Below, one piece after another: positions 32,979-42,369 of a stretch of DNA of 64,000 nt. The DNA is from Armatimonadota bacterium. Lineage in GTDB: Bacteria > Armatimonadota > Fimbriimonadia > Fimbriimonadales > Fimbriimonadaceae. Location: the NCBI GenBank assembly GCA_027451905.1, contig DAIDHV010000001.1:534667-598666 (forward strand), read 5' to 3'. The notes beneath the pieces are model-generated. The model was not told the origin of the DNA. It was given only the letters and a program-made list of their open reading frames with translations, and made no database searches. The position numbers and the translations under genes were made by a program. Every line of letters starts with the position of its first letter. Within the stretch, counting starts at the first letter, position 1.

Positions 32979-33821
32979 TTACTCGTGGCGAACTTCGAGA
33001 TCGTGTGCTTCGGGATCAACCATTTCAACCCCTACTTGGCCTTGATCATCAACCCAAACCCCGCACTTTCCGCCTTGATCCGATACCTCCAGCTGGACTA
33101 AACTGCCGTCCATGTGATAGGCAGGATGATAAAACTCGGCAACTTTGGTGGATTCACCGGTGATGTAATGGCCGATGAGGGCCCTTCTAAATCGATCGGC
33201 GGATGTGTTTGGAAAGCTGCCATGGATCACAGAGCCGTTGAAGAACAGCACATCACCAGCTTTCATGATCACCGGCACCGGAGATTTGCCTTCTGGCAAC
33301 GGCACCGTCACGTCTGTGAAACTCTGAGTTGTGTCTGCCTTGACCGTGCAAAGAATCGGCAAATCTTGGGTGCCCGGCACCACCTGCATGCAACCATTTT
33401 CTAAATCGCAGTCGTCCAAAGCAAGCCATGCCGCGCAACAGTTGCCAGGCTGTGCTCTGAGGTAGGTGTTGTCTTGATGCAAAGCTTGGCCTCTTGCTCC
33501 TGCCGGTTTATAGTAAAGCATGGTTTGGACCATAAACGGCTCTTGTCCCAAAAACTGGGTCAGCCAATGGTTAATGCGAGAATCGATGGCCCAATCAAAT
33601 GATTTTTTGTCCCACCGATGCATATGAATCATCCGCGGGTAGCGCTTGAGAGGGTCCGCATTTCCGGGATCAACTCCGGCAAAGTCACCAGGCCTTGCTT
33701 CTGTGCGAAGGTCCATAAAATGGTCTCGAAGGACTTCCACTTCTTGGGGGCCAAATAAGCCTTCGATGACGACATATCCCTCGGATTTGAATCTGTCTTG
33801 TGGGTTAATCTCTGCTTGCAT
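32979..33821 (-). CDS. Phytanoyl-CoA dioxygenase (PhyH) family protein
   Basis: This 280-residue Fe(II)/2-oxoglutarate oxygenase has the iron-binding HxD in LHQDNTYLRA (~127), the distal His in SVIHGSFPNTSADRFRRALI (~210) and the 2-oxoglutarate-binding Arg in that same block. The N-terminus FKSEGYVVIEGLFGPQEVE is typical of PhyH-like oxygenases. ATG 33821 (MQAEINPQ) is preferred over 33851. It hydroxylates small molecules or lipids; the substrate is unknown. Promoter elements probably lie within 33822-33894, shared divergently with the small gene at 33895. Confidence 0.88.
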   Translation of the reverse strand: MQAEINPQDRFKSEGYVVIEGLFGPQEVEVLRDHFMDLRTEARPGDFAGVDPGNADPLKRYPRMIHMHRWDKKSFDWAIDSRINHWLTQFLGQEPFMVQTMLYYKPAGARGQALHQDNTYLRAQPGNCCAAWLALDDCDLENGCMQVVPGTQDLPILCTVKADTTQSFTDVTVPLPEGKSPVPVIMKAGDVLFFNGSVIHGSFPNTSADRFRRALIGHYITGESTKVAEFYHPAYHMDGSLVQLEVSDQGGKCGVWVDDQGQVGVEMVDPEAHDLEVRHE

Positions 33822-33894
33822 GGTTTTGCTCTTGATATCTGTACAATACACTATAGAAGTATCAAAAAAGTTTATTTTTCCCTTAATGATATAG

Positions 33895-34206
33895 TTGCAA
33901 TTGCCAATATCAATAGAGATGTTGTTGGATTTTGAAGAGTTTCTCTTCGATTATTTAGTGAACCCCACATTTGCCGATGTTGTAAACGTTTTACGCAAGT
34001 ACAAAATTACTTCAAGTGCACCCATTTTTGAGCAAAGAGCCAATACCTGTTTAGAGGTGAGGCAGATGTCTGTAGAACAGTTGTATGGCAGAGTGACTAG
34101 GCTTCCGGCCAGGTTCGAATTTGACTCCCAAGATCACGCCAAGCTTTTTATTGAACTGCTATCATTGCAGTGGGATAAAATCCGCGAAGAATCTGTAGCT
34201 GCATAA
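33895..34206 (+). CDS. Hypothetical small protein
   Basis: This is an open frame of 103 codons with coding-like composition and no recognisable family. It is probably helical (FEEFLFDYLVNPTFADVVNV, then SVEQLYGRVTRLPARF). It starts TTG at 33895 immediately after an in-frame TAG; ATG 33919 is an equally possible start, and neither has a good RBS. It is transcribed divergently from the PhyH gene and in the same direction as the following acyl-CoA dehydrogenase gene. No signal peptide. Confidence 0.5.
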   Translation: MQLPISIEMLLDFEEFLFDYLVNPTFADVVNVLRKYKITSSAPIFEQRANTCLEVRQMSVEQLYGRVTRLPARFEFDSQDHAKLFIELLSLQWDKIREESVAA

Positions 34207-34363
34207 AGTTATGACGTCAGGTTAGCCACTTCTTGGCTCGCCAACCTGCGTGTCTCGCCCATCTGCGTGGTGAGGGGGGGGGATTCTGCAAGTCACATGC
34301 AAAATCAAGCTTCTTTCTTCGCCTTGTGCTATCTTTGGCCAAGATCGTAGAATAGGTATTGTC

Positions 34364-35431
34364 GTGAATGCTCTCTCGCCTGTGACTTTAGATGATGCCC
34401 TCACCTTTTTGGCAAATTGGGTGGCACCCCATGCCTCTGAGATCGATCAAGGAGGGCAAATTTTAGCCGAAGCTCTCAAAGAGATGGGGCGACAGCGATT
34501 GATGGCTCTCAAGGTTCCTCCTCAGTATGGGGGACCTGGCCTCGATGCACCGGCCCTTCGGCGGTATCAAGAAGAGTGTGCCCGCGCTAGCGGAACCTTT
34601 GCGTTTTTACAGACTCAGCATCAAAGCGGATCTGCCCTCATTTTGTCAGGTGAAAACGTATCCCTCGCCGATGAGTACCTGCCCAAACTAGTCACTGGAG
34701 AAAAGACCCTTGGCATTGGATTCAGCCAGCTCAGGCGTCCTGGGCAACCAATCATGACGGCTGAGGCCACCGATGGTGGCTACATTCTGAAAGGCCATGT
34801 TCCTTGGGCTACCGGCGAGAGCTACTTTCAGGAAATCTTGATTGGGGCAACCCTCCCTAGCGGAGAAGCTCTCTTTGCCATCACTCCGTTTGCCAATGGT
34901 CAGGGAATTGCCTTATCGCAACCTATGAAGCTGGCCTCGATGGAAGCCGCACGCACGGTCACGATGGATTTTGATGACTACTTTTGCCCCCAAAGCAAAG
35001 TCGTGATGATTAAGCCAAACGGTTGGATTGCCAACAGCGACATGATCAATATCGCACTTCAGGGTCACTTTGCCATTGGCTGCGCCCTTGCGGGACTGGA
35101 CGTGCTCAAAACAATTTCGGAAAAAAGGCCGTCTGCCACCCTTATCGAAGTGTTAGACTCCCTGCAAGAGGAACTTGATCGCTGCCGAATGGAAACGGCG
35201 AATGCTCAACAGTCGTTCGAGGAAGAAACAACCGAAGATCGGTTAAAGGTAAGGGCTTGGGCGATTGATTTAGCCTTCCGGTGCGCCCAGGCCGCAGTTG
35301 TCTCTTGCAGCGGCGCCTCCAATTCAATGCAACATCCCGCGCAAAGGATTTATCGAGAGGCCCTTGTTTTTTCAGTCAGCGCTCAGACAACCCCGATTCG
35401 AGATGCCACGCTTGCTCGGTTAGTGCGCTGA
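34364..35431 (+). CDS. Acyl-CoA dehydrogenase family protein
   Basis: This 355-residue protein has the acyl-CoA dehydrogenase arrangement: an N-terminal helical domain (KVPPQYGGPGLDAPALRRYQ, then ARASGTFAFLQTQH), a middle beta domain (GIGFSQLRRPG ... YILKGHVPWATG) and a C-terminal four-helix domain. It is somewhat shorter than the ~380-residue norm and lacks a clear conserved Glu base motif, so the electron-transfer or substrate class is uncertain; it resembles acyl-CoA dehydrogenase/DszC-like flavoproteins. It starts with GTG 34364. Confidence 0.8.
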   Translation: MNALSPVTLDDALTFLANWVAPHASEIDQGGQILAEALKEMGRQRLMALKVPPQYGGPGLDAPALRRYQEECARASGTFAFLQTQHQSGSALILSGENVSLADEYLPKLVTGEKTLGIGFSQLRRPGQPIMTAEATDGGYILKGHVPWATGESYFQEILIGATLPSGEALFAITPFANGQGIALSQPMKLASMEAARTVTMDFDDYFCPQSKVVMIKPNGWIANSDMINIALQGHFAIGCALAGLDVLKTISEKRPSATLIEVLDSLQEELDRCRMETANAQQSFEEETTEDRLKVRAWAIDLAFRCAQAAVVSCSGASNSMQHPAQRIYREALVFSVSAQTTPIRDATLARLVR

Positions 35432-35543
35432 TCCCCCTGAACTGCGACGCTGGATACGTTGCCACTTGGCAGGATTACGCTAAACGCGGTGACAAGTGTT
35501 GATGCGTCGCACGTTTCTAAAAAAAGCGATGATTATTATCAAA

Positions 35544-35588
35544 TGTCTACTGTTTCTCAAAAAAGTCCTGTATAATAAATAGTAGACA
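35544..35588 (+). promoter_or_regulatory. Promoter and candidate operator of the Y-family polymerase gene
   Basis: TATAAT (35571-35576) is a consensus-like -10 box. Flanking it are perfect inverted octamers TGTCTACT (35544-35551) and AGTAGACA (35581-35588), and the similarity extends a few T-rich bases on one side. The octamers cover the expected -35 and start regions and end two bases before ATG 35591. A damage-responsive repressor binding here is plausible but unproven. Confidence 0.5.
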
Positions 35589-35590
35589 AA

Positions 35591-36910
35591 ATGCTGCCTT
35601 ATCAAGACTTGCCGCTTGGTTGCCTTTTCTTGGACTTTAATAGCTTTTTTGCAAGCGTAGAGCAACAAGAAAATCCTTACCTACGGGGAAAGCCCATGAT
35701 CGTGGTGCCGCTAGAGGCAGATACCACCTTTGCGATTGCTGTCAGCAAAGAAGCAAAAGCCTTTGGTGTGAAGACGGGGACAAGAGTTGGTGATGCCAAG
35801 CAAATATGCCCCCAATTAAAAGTAGTCCAAGCTCGGCCGCGAGTCTACAAGGCTTACCATGAAGCGATAAGGGTGACATCTCAAAATATCTTGCCAGAGG
35901 CCCATGTTCATAGCATTGATGAGATGAGTTACAACCTCATTGGCAACGAAAGGCGGCCAAGTGAAGCGGCGAGGCTGGCTCATCAGATGAAGAAGCTCAT
36001 TCTGAAAGAGATTGGCGAGTGGATGACGTGCTCGGTTGGCATTGCTCCCAACCGATTCCTTGCTAAATCTGCCACCGAAATAGAAAAGCCAAACGGTCTT
36101 GTTATTTTGGAATCCAAAGACCTGCCGGGCCGGATGTTAGAGTTGAAACTCACCGACATTGCCGGAATCAATACCCGCATGGCTGCACGACTCAACGCCC
36201 ATATGATCTTTACGGTTCAAGACCTTTATTCAGCAAGTAAAGATCAACTTAGGGAGGCGTTCTCGTCCATCGTTGGTGAGCGGTGGTGGTACTTGCTCCG
36301 AGGCTATGAATTGGACGAAGAACCGTCAAGGCGCAAGAGCCTAAGCCACTCCCATGTGATCGCTCCTCAGCACAGAAACGATCACGATTGCTACCAATTG
36401 CTGGTGAGGTTGATCTCGAAGGCGGCGTCGAGGCTTCGGTCCGAGAACTTGTTGGCTGGAAATATGAGAATCAGCGTCTACGGGAGAGAAAAATCTTGGG
36501 AGCCAGTTGTTGATTTTTCTCCCCAATGTGAAACTGGATGGTTTGTTAACGAATTGAAGAACCTTTGGCAAAACCGAAGCTTTATAAAGCCGTTCCAGGC
36601 AGGAGTCACCTTCTCTAAACTTGCCACTGCCGATTTGGTGACGCCATCTCTTTTTGATTCCGGCCTTGATGCCCGCATTATTAGCAAAACCGTTGATGGC
36701 ATGAATCAGAAATTTGGCAAGAACAAGGTCTTCTTGGGAAGTTCAGAAAAAGCCCGAGACTCGGCTGATGAGAAAATTGCGTTTGGCAAAACATGGCTCT
36801 TTAGCGAGGGCAAGGGAGATAATGACTGGCAGACTCAGGTTGATGAACTCCTTCACCAGGAAAATCCAAGCCTCCCAGAAGAATCTTTTGCATTCGGTCA
36901 GTTGTACTGA
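35591..36910 (+). CDS. Y-family DNA polymerase (Pol IV/UmuC-like)
   Basis: This 439-residue translesion polymerase has the metal-binding N-terminus LFLDFNSFFASVEQQ, VSKEAKAFGVKTGTRVG, the catalytic SIDEMSYNL (~Asp-Glu), CSVGIAPNRFLAKSATE, and a helix-hairpin-helix-like thumb (TDIAGINTRMAARL). The C-terminal ~180 residues form the little-finger domain and tail. It bypasses damaged template bases with low fidelity. The motif SIDEMSYNL instead of SIDEAYLD, and the longer tail, place it in a divergent DinB/UmuC subgroup. A dedicated promoter with inverted repeats lies directly upstream. The downstream desaturase gene begins ~90 nt later. Confidence 0.9.
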   Translation: MLPYQDLPLGCLFLDFNSFFASVEQQENPYLRGKPMIVVPLEADTTFAIAVSKEAKAFGVKTGTRVGDAKQICPQLKVVQARPRVYKAYHEAIRVTSQNILPEAHVHSIDEMSYNLIGNERRPSEAARLAHQMKKLILKEIGEWMTCSVGIAPNRFLAKSATEIEKPNGLVILESKDLPGRMLELKLTDIAGINTRMAARLNAHMIFTVQDLYSASKDQLREAFSSIVGERWWYLLRGYELDEEPSRRKSLSHSHVIAPQHRNDHDCYQLLVRLISKAASRLRSENLLAGNMRISVYGREKSWEPVVDFSPQCETGWFVNELKNLWQNRSFIKPFQAGVTFSKLATADLVTPSLFDSGLDARIISKTVDGMNQKFGKNKVFLGSSEKARDSADEKIAFGKTWLFSEGKGDNDWQTQVDELLHQENPSLPEESFAFGQLY

Positions 36911-37000
36911 GCCAATTCTCTGGTAGCCTACGTAAAAGAAAGCAAGCATCTCTTGCTTAAAAAACGGTCCAGCCGAAGAAGTAGGTTGGATCCAACGTTC

Positions 37001-38116
37001 ATGCCAGACCTTAACTCCGCCATCATTGCCCCAGAAGATTCGATCATTTCAGAACTTGATGAAATGAGGCCAAATGGGCCGGTTGCCAACCTTTCAAGAA
37101 ACCAAAGATATCTCATTATCGAGAGGGCATTTGTTGGCTTGTACCGATGGTATGTGGCAAGATCTCAGGCAACCCGCAACTGGCTGCCCGATAAATCGTT
37201 TGATTGGCGTAATTTTCGAAAGGATCATAGCCCCGAACTCAACCGTATTTTAGAAGGATTTTTTGCGGTAGAGCAGTACGTTCCGGATTACGTCACCGCC
37301 TTGCTCAAGGTTATTCGGCAATCTTATGGACGCTCTCACTTTCACCTTAGGTGGGGATCAGAAGAAGAGAAGCACGCTGACCTCTGGCGAAACGCGGTCC
37401 TCTTTAGCGGCCAACGTTCTTTAGCTTGGGTTGAAGAGTATGGTGCCACCCTGAGAGGCCAGGAATGGCAGCTGCCGTGGGACGATCCCTTGCACATGAT
37501 TATGTACACGGTTTTTCAGGAAAGGGCAACCCAGCTGAACTACGTCAACTTGGGATTAGCGGCAAAAGGAGAAAGCCCAGCTCCTGATCTGGCCAATGAT
37601 GCAGATCCCGTCTTGGCAGAATGCTGCAAGCACATTGCCATGGATGAAGCCGCTCACTATAATTTCTTTTTGGAAGGGGCTAGGTTGTTTATGTACTACT
37701 TCCCAGAAGACTCCTTGCAGGCCATGGTGGACGTTTTGCGCCATTTTGCAATGCCGGCTGGAAAGTTGATCCCGAACTACGACAAATTGGCAGAAATCCT
37801 GCATCGGTGTTCCATTTTTGGTCCCCGACAGCACAACAAGGACGTCGTCAAAGCTGCCCTCGGCCAGCTTGGTGCGGAAAGCTTGAAATCGGTGGAAGAT
37901 GGAATCAGAAGGTCCCGAGAGGTGCCAGATGAAAACGGAACCACGATCCGGACTTCTATCTTTGAAACCCTCAATTTTGATTTTATTGAAAACAAAGTGG
38001 TGAGGCTGTTTGATAGAATTCGCGACTATGAAGCCGAAATCGGGTTAGACGAAGTAGCCCCAACCCACTTTTTCCCAAGCCCAGAACTCAGGGCATTCAA
38101 AGCTGGCTCTGTTTAG
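37001..38116 (+). CDS. Acyl-ACP desaturase (ferritin-like di-iron)
   Basis: This 371-residue soluble di-iron protein carries both halves of the stearoyl-ACP-desaturase iron site: EEEKHADLW (~121-129, ExxH) and DEAAHYNFF (~213-221, DExxH), in long helices. Further family hallmarks are the WLPDKSFDW motif and the KAALGQ helix. Soluble acyl-ACP desaturases insert a cis double bond into acyl chains, using reduced ferredoxin; they are uncommon outside plants, actinobacteria and a few other bacteria. The open frame extends to TTG 36953; ATG 37001 is chosen. Confidence 0.85.
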   Translation: MPDLNSAIIAPEDSIISELDEMRPNGPVANLSRNQRYLIIERAFVGLYRWYVARSQATRNWLPDKSFDWRNFRKDHSPELNRILEGFFAVEQYVPDYVTALLKVIRQSYGRSHFHLRWGSEEEKHADLWRNAVLFSGQRSLAWVEEYGATLRGQEWQLPWDDPLHMIMYTVFQERATQLNYVNLGLAAKGESPAPDLANDADPVLAECCKHIAMDEAAHYNFFLEGARLFMYYFPEDSLQAMVDVLRHFAMPAGKLIPNYDKLAEILHRCSIFGPRQHNKDVVKAALGQLGAESLKSVEDGIRRSREVPDENGTTIRTSIFETLNFDFIENKVVRLFDRIRDYEAEIGLDEVAPTHFFPSPELRAFKAGSV

Positions 38117-38164
38117 GGCTAGCTTGAAAATCTTGGGTTGGCTCCAAAAAACCTGGCCGCTTAG

Positions 38165-38788
38165 CTAGCGAACAACCGAACGAACCGGGATTGCCGCGCT
38201 GTGAATTCCAAGTTCATAAGGATGAGGCAGTTCAAACAGGGCCTCATCAAGATCGTCCCATTGCCATTCTGCCACCGAATTCAGAGCCCTTGCAAGGAGG
38301 GTTGGATCATCATTGACCGAGCACACCATTCTCGCCTCAAGCCGGTCAAACCTCTTTTGATCGCCTCCCACTGGTCTTGCGACCACCGCAATTCGATCTC
38401 CAGACTCCATCGGAACGCTAAATTTGAGTTTGGGCAAATCTTGAATGATCACGACCGGCTGAGGCTCAAGGCAGCCTTTTGACAAGTCCCCATAGTAGGC
38501 GACTCTAGGGGGGTCTAAAGATACAATTTTTGCAGCATGAAATGAACCCTCTTGCATCAAAGAGGCCACTCTTCTGATGCGGACAGCGGGTGGAATCAAA
38601 ATCAAAAGCCCTGCAATCAGCATTGGTGCAGACTGAAAACCAAGCCCCGCGGCTACCACGATCAGGCGATAGACCAGATCAATCCGCGCCTCATCATTTT
38701 GCCTGAGGTAGGTACGGAGCGAGAATGGAATCCGCGCGGGCTCGGAATCCAGCAGGTGCAAGGCAAGGGGTTTGCGGGGCGCAACCAT
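38165..38788 (-). CDS. Hypothetical membrane-anchored protein
   Basis: This 207-residue protein of unknown family has an N-terminal ~40-residue cytoplasmic segment, two adjacent hydrophobic stretches (~42-70: LIVVAAGLGF and MLIAGLLILIPPAV), and a ~130-residue soluble C-terminal domain. That domain is rich in beta-type segments (SGDRIAVVARPVGGD), reminiscent of OB- or DUF3239-like small domains, but no firm match is claimed. It is convergent with the desaturase gene (48-nt gap). A Sec signal is not evident. Confidence 0.6.
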   Translation of the reverse strand: MVAPRKPLALHLLDSEPARIPFSLRTYLRQNDEARIDLVYRLIVVAAGLGFQSAPMLIAGLLILIPPAVRIRRVASLMQEGSFHAAKIVSLDPPRVAYYGDLSKGCLEPQPVVIIQDLPKLKFSVPMESGDRIAVVARPVGGDQKRFDRLEARMVCSVNDDPTLLARALNSVAEWQWDDLDEALFELPHPYELGIHSAAIPVRSVVR

Positions 38789-38933
38789 TTCACACCGTCA
38801 TCAATATAAAGATACTACGCAATCTGCAAATTGTTGTGCAAAAAGCCAGGGCCTTTTTTAATTCTTTCTTTTTTCCATGATTTGCTGCCCAGGTGATGAC
38901 AATCCTGGGCCAACAAGATCAAAATTGCAAACC

Positions 38934-41174
38934 TTAACCAGATTTCTTTTTAGGATGGTAACGCTTCAGGCCCCTCGTTGCAGTCAGAATTTGGGCAATT
39001 CTTGTGCTTCGAGAACTCGCCCCTATATGAAGAGCATCAGGGCTGGGCGCGATGATGAGATTGCGGATAAAGTACTCCCACTCCATCGCGTAGTTCATTG
39101 CCGAGTGCCCTTGGTCGGGTCCCACCATCATGTCATATCTCTTGCCATCATCGGTGAGGGCTTGAGCTAGGCGGAAAGTATTGGCAGGGTGAACATTGTT
39201 GTCGGCAGACCCAAAGTACAGCATTAACCTTCCCTTGAGATTCTTTGCATAGGTCATGCAAGAACCCTGAATATAGCCTTCTAAATTGTCATCCTTGGTT
39301 GGAAGCCCCATGTACCGCTCTGTGTAAATCGTATCGTACAGTCGCCAATCGGTAACCGGCGAGCTGGCGCAAGCTGCCGCATAGGTATTGGGATGACGCA
39401 AGATAGACATGGCTGCAAAATACCCTCCATACGAAGTCCCTTCGATACCAACCCTTTTGGGATCAATGTAGGAATGCTCTTGACATAGCTCCTTAACCGC
39501 GGCCGCATTGTCATCAATTTCAATTTGGCCCAGCTTATGGTAAACGCTGACCATAAAAGCGCGGCCCCTTCCCGCCGATCCTCGGCAGTTGACGTTCATG
39601 ATAATGAACCCAAACTCAGTCAGAGCATTGGGCACCACAAACGATTCTGGACCCCATCCCGCTTCTGGCCCTCCGTACTGCGTGCACACCATGGGATACT
39701 TCTTGCTTGGATCAAAGTCGCTAGGAAATTGCAAATACCCGTAAAGATCGGTCTTTCCGTCGGCTGCTTTCACCACAAACCTCTTAGCTAATTGAAGGTG
39801 AAGGGCGTTAAACTCCTTCAGGTTGCCAGACGCAAGGGTGCCAATCAGCTTTCCGTTGCCATTTCTAACCGTTACAGTTGGGGGAGTGTCGTAATTTTGG
39901 GCGACATCAACAAAGCCAGAACCATTGGGAGAAACAAAACAAGTGTGGCTAAGGGATGGATCGGTTAGCCTTTGATCTTGACTTCCGTCGAGCCTCACCT
40001 TATTGAGTTGAAACAGGTAAGGGTTATCCGCATTGCGAGCCACGTAATAGACCCAGCCGTCTTTTTCGTCAACCGAGACAACACTTTCCACGTCGCAATC
40101 TTGATGGGTGACTTGACACAGCATTTTGCCATCAAGGTCATACAAATACAGGTTTCTGAACCCGCTCTTGTCATCAATCCAAAGGAATCGGTGCTTGTCT
40201 TCTAACCAGTAGGGTTTGAGGTTGGAATACCGGTTGGTATCGATCCAGCCGTCGGTTCTTTTCATGTCTAAAATGACGCGGCTATGACCAGTCTCGGGGT
40301 TTGCAGCGCAGAATTCCAAATGATTTTGGATTCGGTTTGTCCGGTAGTACAAAAGCTCGTTACCGTCCGGCGACCAATGCACCTCATAGATGTAATAGCC
40401 AAGGCTTGGATCCCCAAATGTGGAATCAATCGACACCGTCTTTTTGGTTTTGATGTTGTAGACCAGCAAAGACGCCTTGGGATTATGGGTCCCTGGCAAA
40501 GGGTAGGGCTCGGTGTTGAGTGTGTCTTGATCCTGAAGCTGATTGTAGGCAATGTAATAGTCTTTGACCTGGCTTTCATCATAGCGATAGAAACCCAGGT
40601 ACTGGCTGTTGGGAGAAAACCACATTGCATTTTTAACCCCTAGCTCTTCTCCATAAACCCAGCTTGCAATTCCAAACTTAATTCGATTGCTGGGGGTTGA
40701 TTCGGTGGTCACCGCCGTACTGACACCTGTTTTCGAGTTGATTAATTCAACATTGCCCTGATTGGACTCTGCTTTCCATTTGCCATTGGCTGAATAAGCT
40801 TCCGCATATTGCCTTCCTCGGTTGGGGGTTGGCCTTTGAAAAGGGAACCGGCTTGCGGGCTTTCCAAACGATTTGGTTACAGGCTGCGATGCGCCAGTAG
40901 AAAGATCAAACCGGAAGAGCTTTCCCTCTTTCATATAGGTAAAGGCTTCACCAGTCGGAGACCATTCAACATCATAAATTGAGGGCTGCCGTAGCAAACC
41001 AAAGGAATCTAAGAGCTTTTGATAACGATTGTAACGTGGCATAGAAGAAAAGGGAGCCTGAGATGGAAGCTGCTGGGATAATACGGATTGAGAAGCCGAA
41101 GAAAAAACGCAAGCCAACAAAAGTGCAGTTGGGAACAAAAGGGGCGATCTTTGCTTGGACTTTCGATGAATCAT
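38934..41174 (-). CDS. S9 family prolyl oligopeptidase / dipeptidyl peptidase IV-like
   Basis: This 746-residue secreted peptidase has a signal-type hydrophobic segment (LLFPTALLLACVFSSASQ), a beta-propeller domain (~60-490) and a C-terminal alpha/beta hydrolase domain. Catalytic residues are visible as Ser in GTSYGGYFA (~579), Asp in FGSADNNVHP (~656) and His in DQGHSAMNY (~690). Family members cleave Xaa-Pro dipeptides or small oligopeptides, which could feed the hydroxyproline/proline genes at 21544-24960; that link is only inference. ATG 41174 avoids the longer frame that overlaps mscS. Confidence 0.92.
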   Translation of the reverse strand: MIHRKSKQRSPLLFPTALLLACVFSSASQSVLSQQLPSQAPFSSMPRYNRYQKLLDSFGLLRQPSIYDVEWSPTGEAFTYMKEGKLFRFDLSTGASQPVTKSFGKPASRFPFQRPTPNRGRQYAEAYSANGKWKAESNQGNVELINSKTGVSTAVTTESTPSNRIKFGIASWVYGEELGVKNAMWFSPNSQYLGFYRYDESQVKDYYIAYNQLQDQDTLNTEPYPLPGTHNPKASLLVYNIKTKKTVSIDSTFGDPSLGYYIYEVHWSPDGNELLYYRTNRIQNHLEFCAANPETGHSRVILDMKRTDGWIDTNRYSNLKPYWLEDKHRFLWIDDKSGFRNLYLYDLDGKMLCQVTHQDCDVESVVSVDEKDGWVYYVARNADNPYLFQLNKVRLDGSQDQRLTDPSLSHTCFVSPNGSGFVDVAQNYDTPPTVTVRNGNGKLIGTLASGNLKEFNALHLQLAKRFVVKAADGKTDLYGYLQFPSDFDPSKKYPMVCTQYGGPEAGWGPESFVVPNALTEFGFIIMNVNCRGSAGRGRAFMVSVYHKLGQIEIDDNAAAVKELCQEHSYIDPKRVGIEGTSYGGYFAAMSILRHPNTYAAACASSPVTDWRLYDTIYTERYMGLPTKDDNLEGYIQGSCMTYAKNLKGRLMLYFGSADNNVHPANTFRLAQALTDDGKRYDMMVGPDQGHSAMNYAMEWEYFIRNLIIAPSPDALHIGASSRSTRIAQILTATRGLKRYHPKKKSG

Positions 41175-41190
41175 TTGCCTAGTGTATCGG

Positions 41191-42369
41191 CTAACTTTTC
41201 TTGCTTGCCGCTTCCGCTGGTGATGGCGGAACATATAGCAATGGCGGGTTTATAAATTTGATGCCAATCTGGTGCCCAGTGGATAGGGCAATTGTTAAAA
41301 TCTTTCGCCTTAACTCCATTTCCGTTTGATAATCCTCAACATCAAATGTGGTTTGCAAAAAGATTCCCATCGAAACCTCGTCCATCGAGTTCAGTTCCAC
41401 AACCGTTTTCTCTGAAGATGTTTGAGGCATTTCCAAAATTGCAGTTCTGACTTCAGAGCAGAATTTGTCAATGTTCTCCGCCGAATTTGCATAGCTCACC
41501 CGAAGCACCAGCTTCTGACGTCGAAACCTTCTCGAAGAGAAGTTTTCGACTGTCGCACGGATTAAATTAGAATTTGGCAAATTCACCACCGTATCTTCAA
41601 AGGTTCGGATGCGGGTTGAACGTAGATTGATCTCTTCGACAATGCCTTCAATGTTGTTGGTTTTGATCCAATCTCCAATCGCAAAAGGGCGATCAAACAG
41701 GATGGTGATCGATCCAAATATGTTCTCAATCGAATCTTTGGCGGCAAGGGCAAGAACAACACCGCCAAGGCCAAGGCTGGCAAACAAGGCAGTGATGTTG
41801 ATGTTGGTCACATCGGCGACAATAAAAAGAACGCCAGCCCCAATGACAAGCCCCCGAACCAACTTGTAGATCACGGGGATCAAAAGCTTTTCTGTACTCT
41901 TAGAATTTCCGGATCGATGGAGTATCTCGGCAACAAAAACATCCCAAAGCGCGCAAAAGGCGGCTATGATTCCGCTGATCACAAGAATGTCAACCAGAGT
42001 CCTTGCGATTCTTTCGGGATGGGAGTTTAACCCGAGCTGGGATTCAACGAGGCCAGTCACATAGGCAAAGGCAAGAAATCCGCCTGCCCTCACCGCAGAT
42101 TTTTTGGTGGAGGCAGGATAGGTCCGATGTTTTATCTTGGTGCGCAGTCGCAAAACTAGATTGGTTGCCATGGCACCAAGGAAAGAGCAGCATGCGCCGA
42201 TTAGGATAGAAATAAGTAAGCCCAACCATTGCCACAGCTCGACGTTCATAAAGGTTTGGCGGTAGAAATCGGGTAATTCTTGGGTCCACCCAGGCTGAGC
42301 TAACCCAAGGTTTGCCAGCATCAACAGCAAAAGCAGGCTCGCCGCAATTTTGAAAAGCCGCTGATTCAT
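41191..42369 (-). CDS. MscS-family mechanosensitive channel
   Basis: This 392-residue channel has an N-terminal signal-like segment and further transmembrane helices (~48-70, ~90-115, ~130-155, ~165-195). The MscS pore helix lies at GLGGVVLALAAKDSIENIFG, followed by ITILFDRPFAIGDWI and the beta domain VEEINLRSTRIRTFEDTVVN. These are the strongest MscS signatures. It releases solutes on membrane tension. Its 3' end is 16 nt from the S9 peptidase gene and its 5' end overlaps the DUF554 gene by 4 nt, so all three form one probable operon. Confidence 0.92.
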   Translation of the reverse strand: MNQRLFKIAASLLLLLMLANLGLAQPGWTQELPDFYRQTFMNVELWQWLGLLISILIGACCSFLGAMATNLVLRLRTKIKHRTYPASTKKSAVRAGGFLAFAYVTGLVESQLGLNSHPERIARTLVDILVISGIIAAFCALWDVFVAEILHRSGNSKSTEKLLIPVIYKLVRGLVIGAGVLFIVADVTNINITALFASLGLGGVVLALAAKDSIENIFGSITILFDRPFAIGDWIKTNNIEGIVEEINLRSTRIRTFEDTVVNLPNSNLIRATVENFSSRRFRRQKLVLRVSYANSAENIDKFCSEVRTAILEMPQTSSEKTVVELNSMDEVSMGIFLQTTFDVEDYQTEMELRRKILTIALSTGHQIGIKFINPPLLYVPPSPAEAASKKS

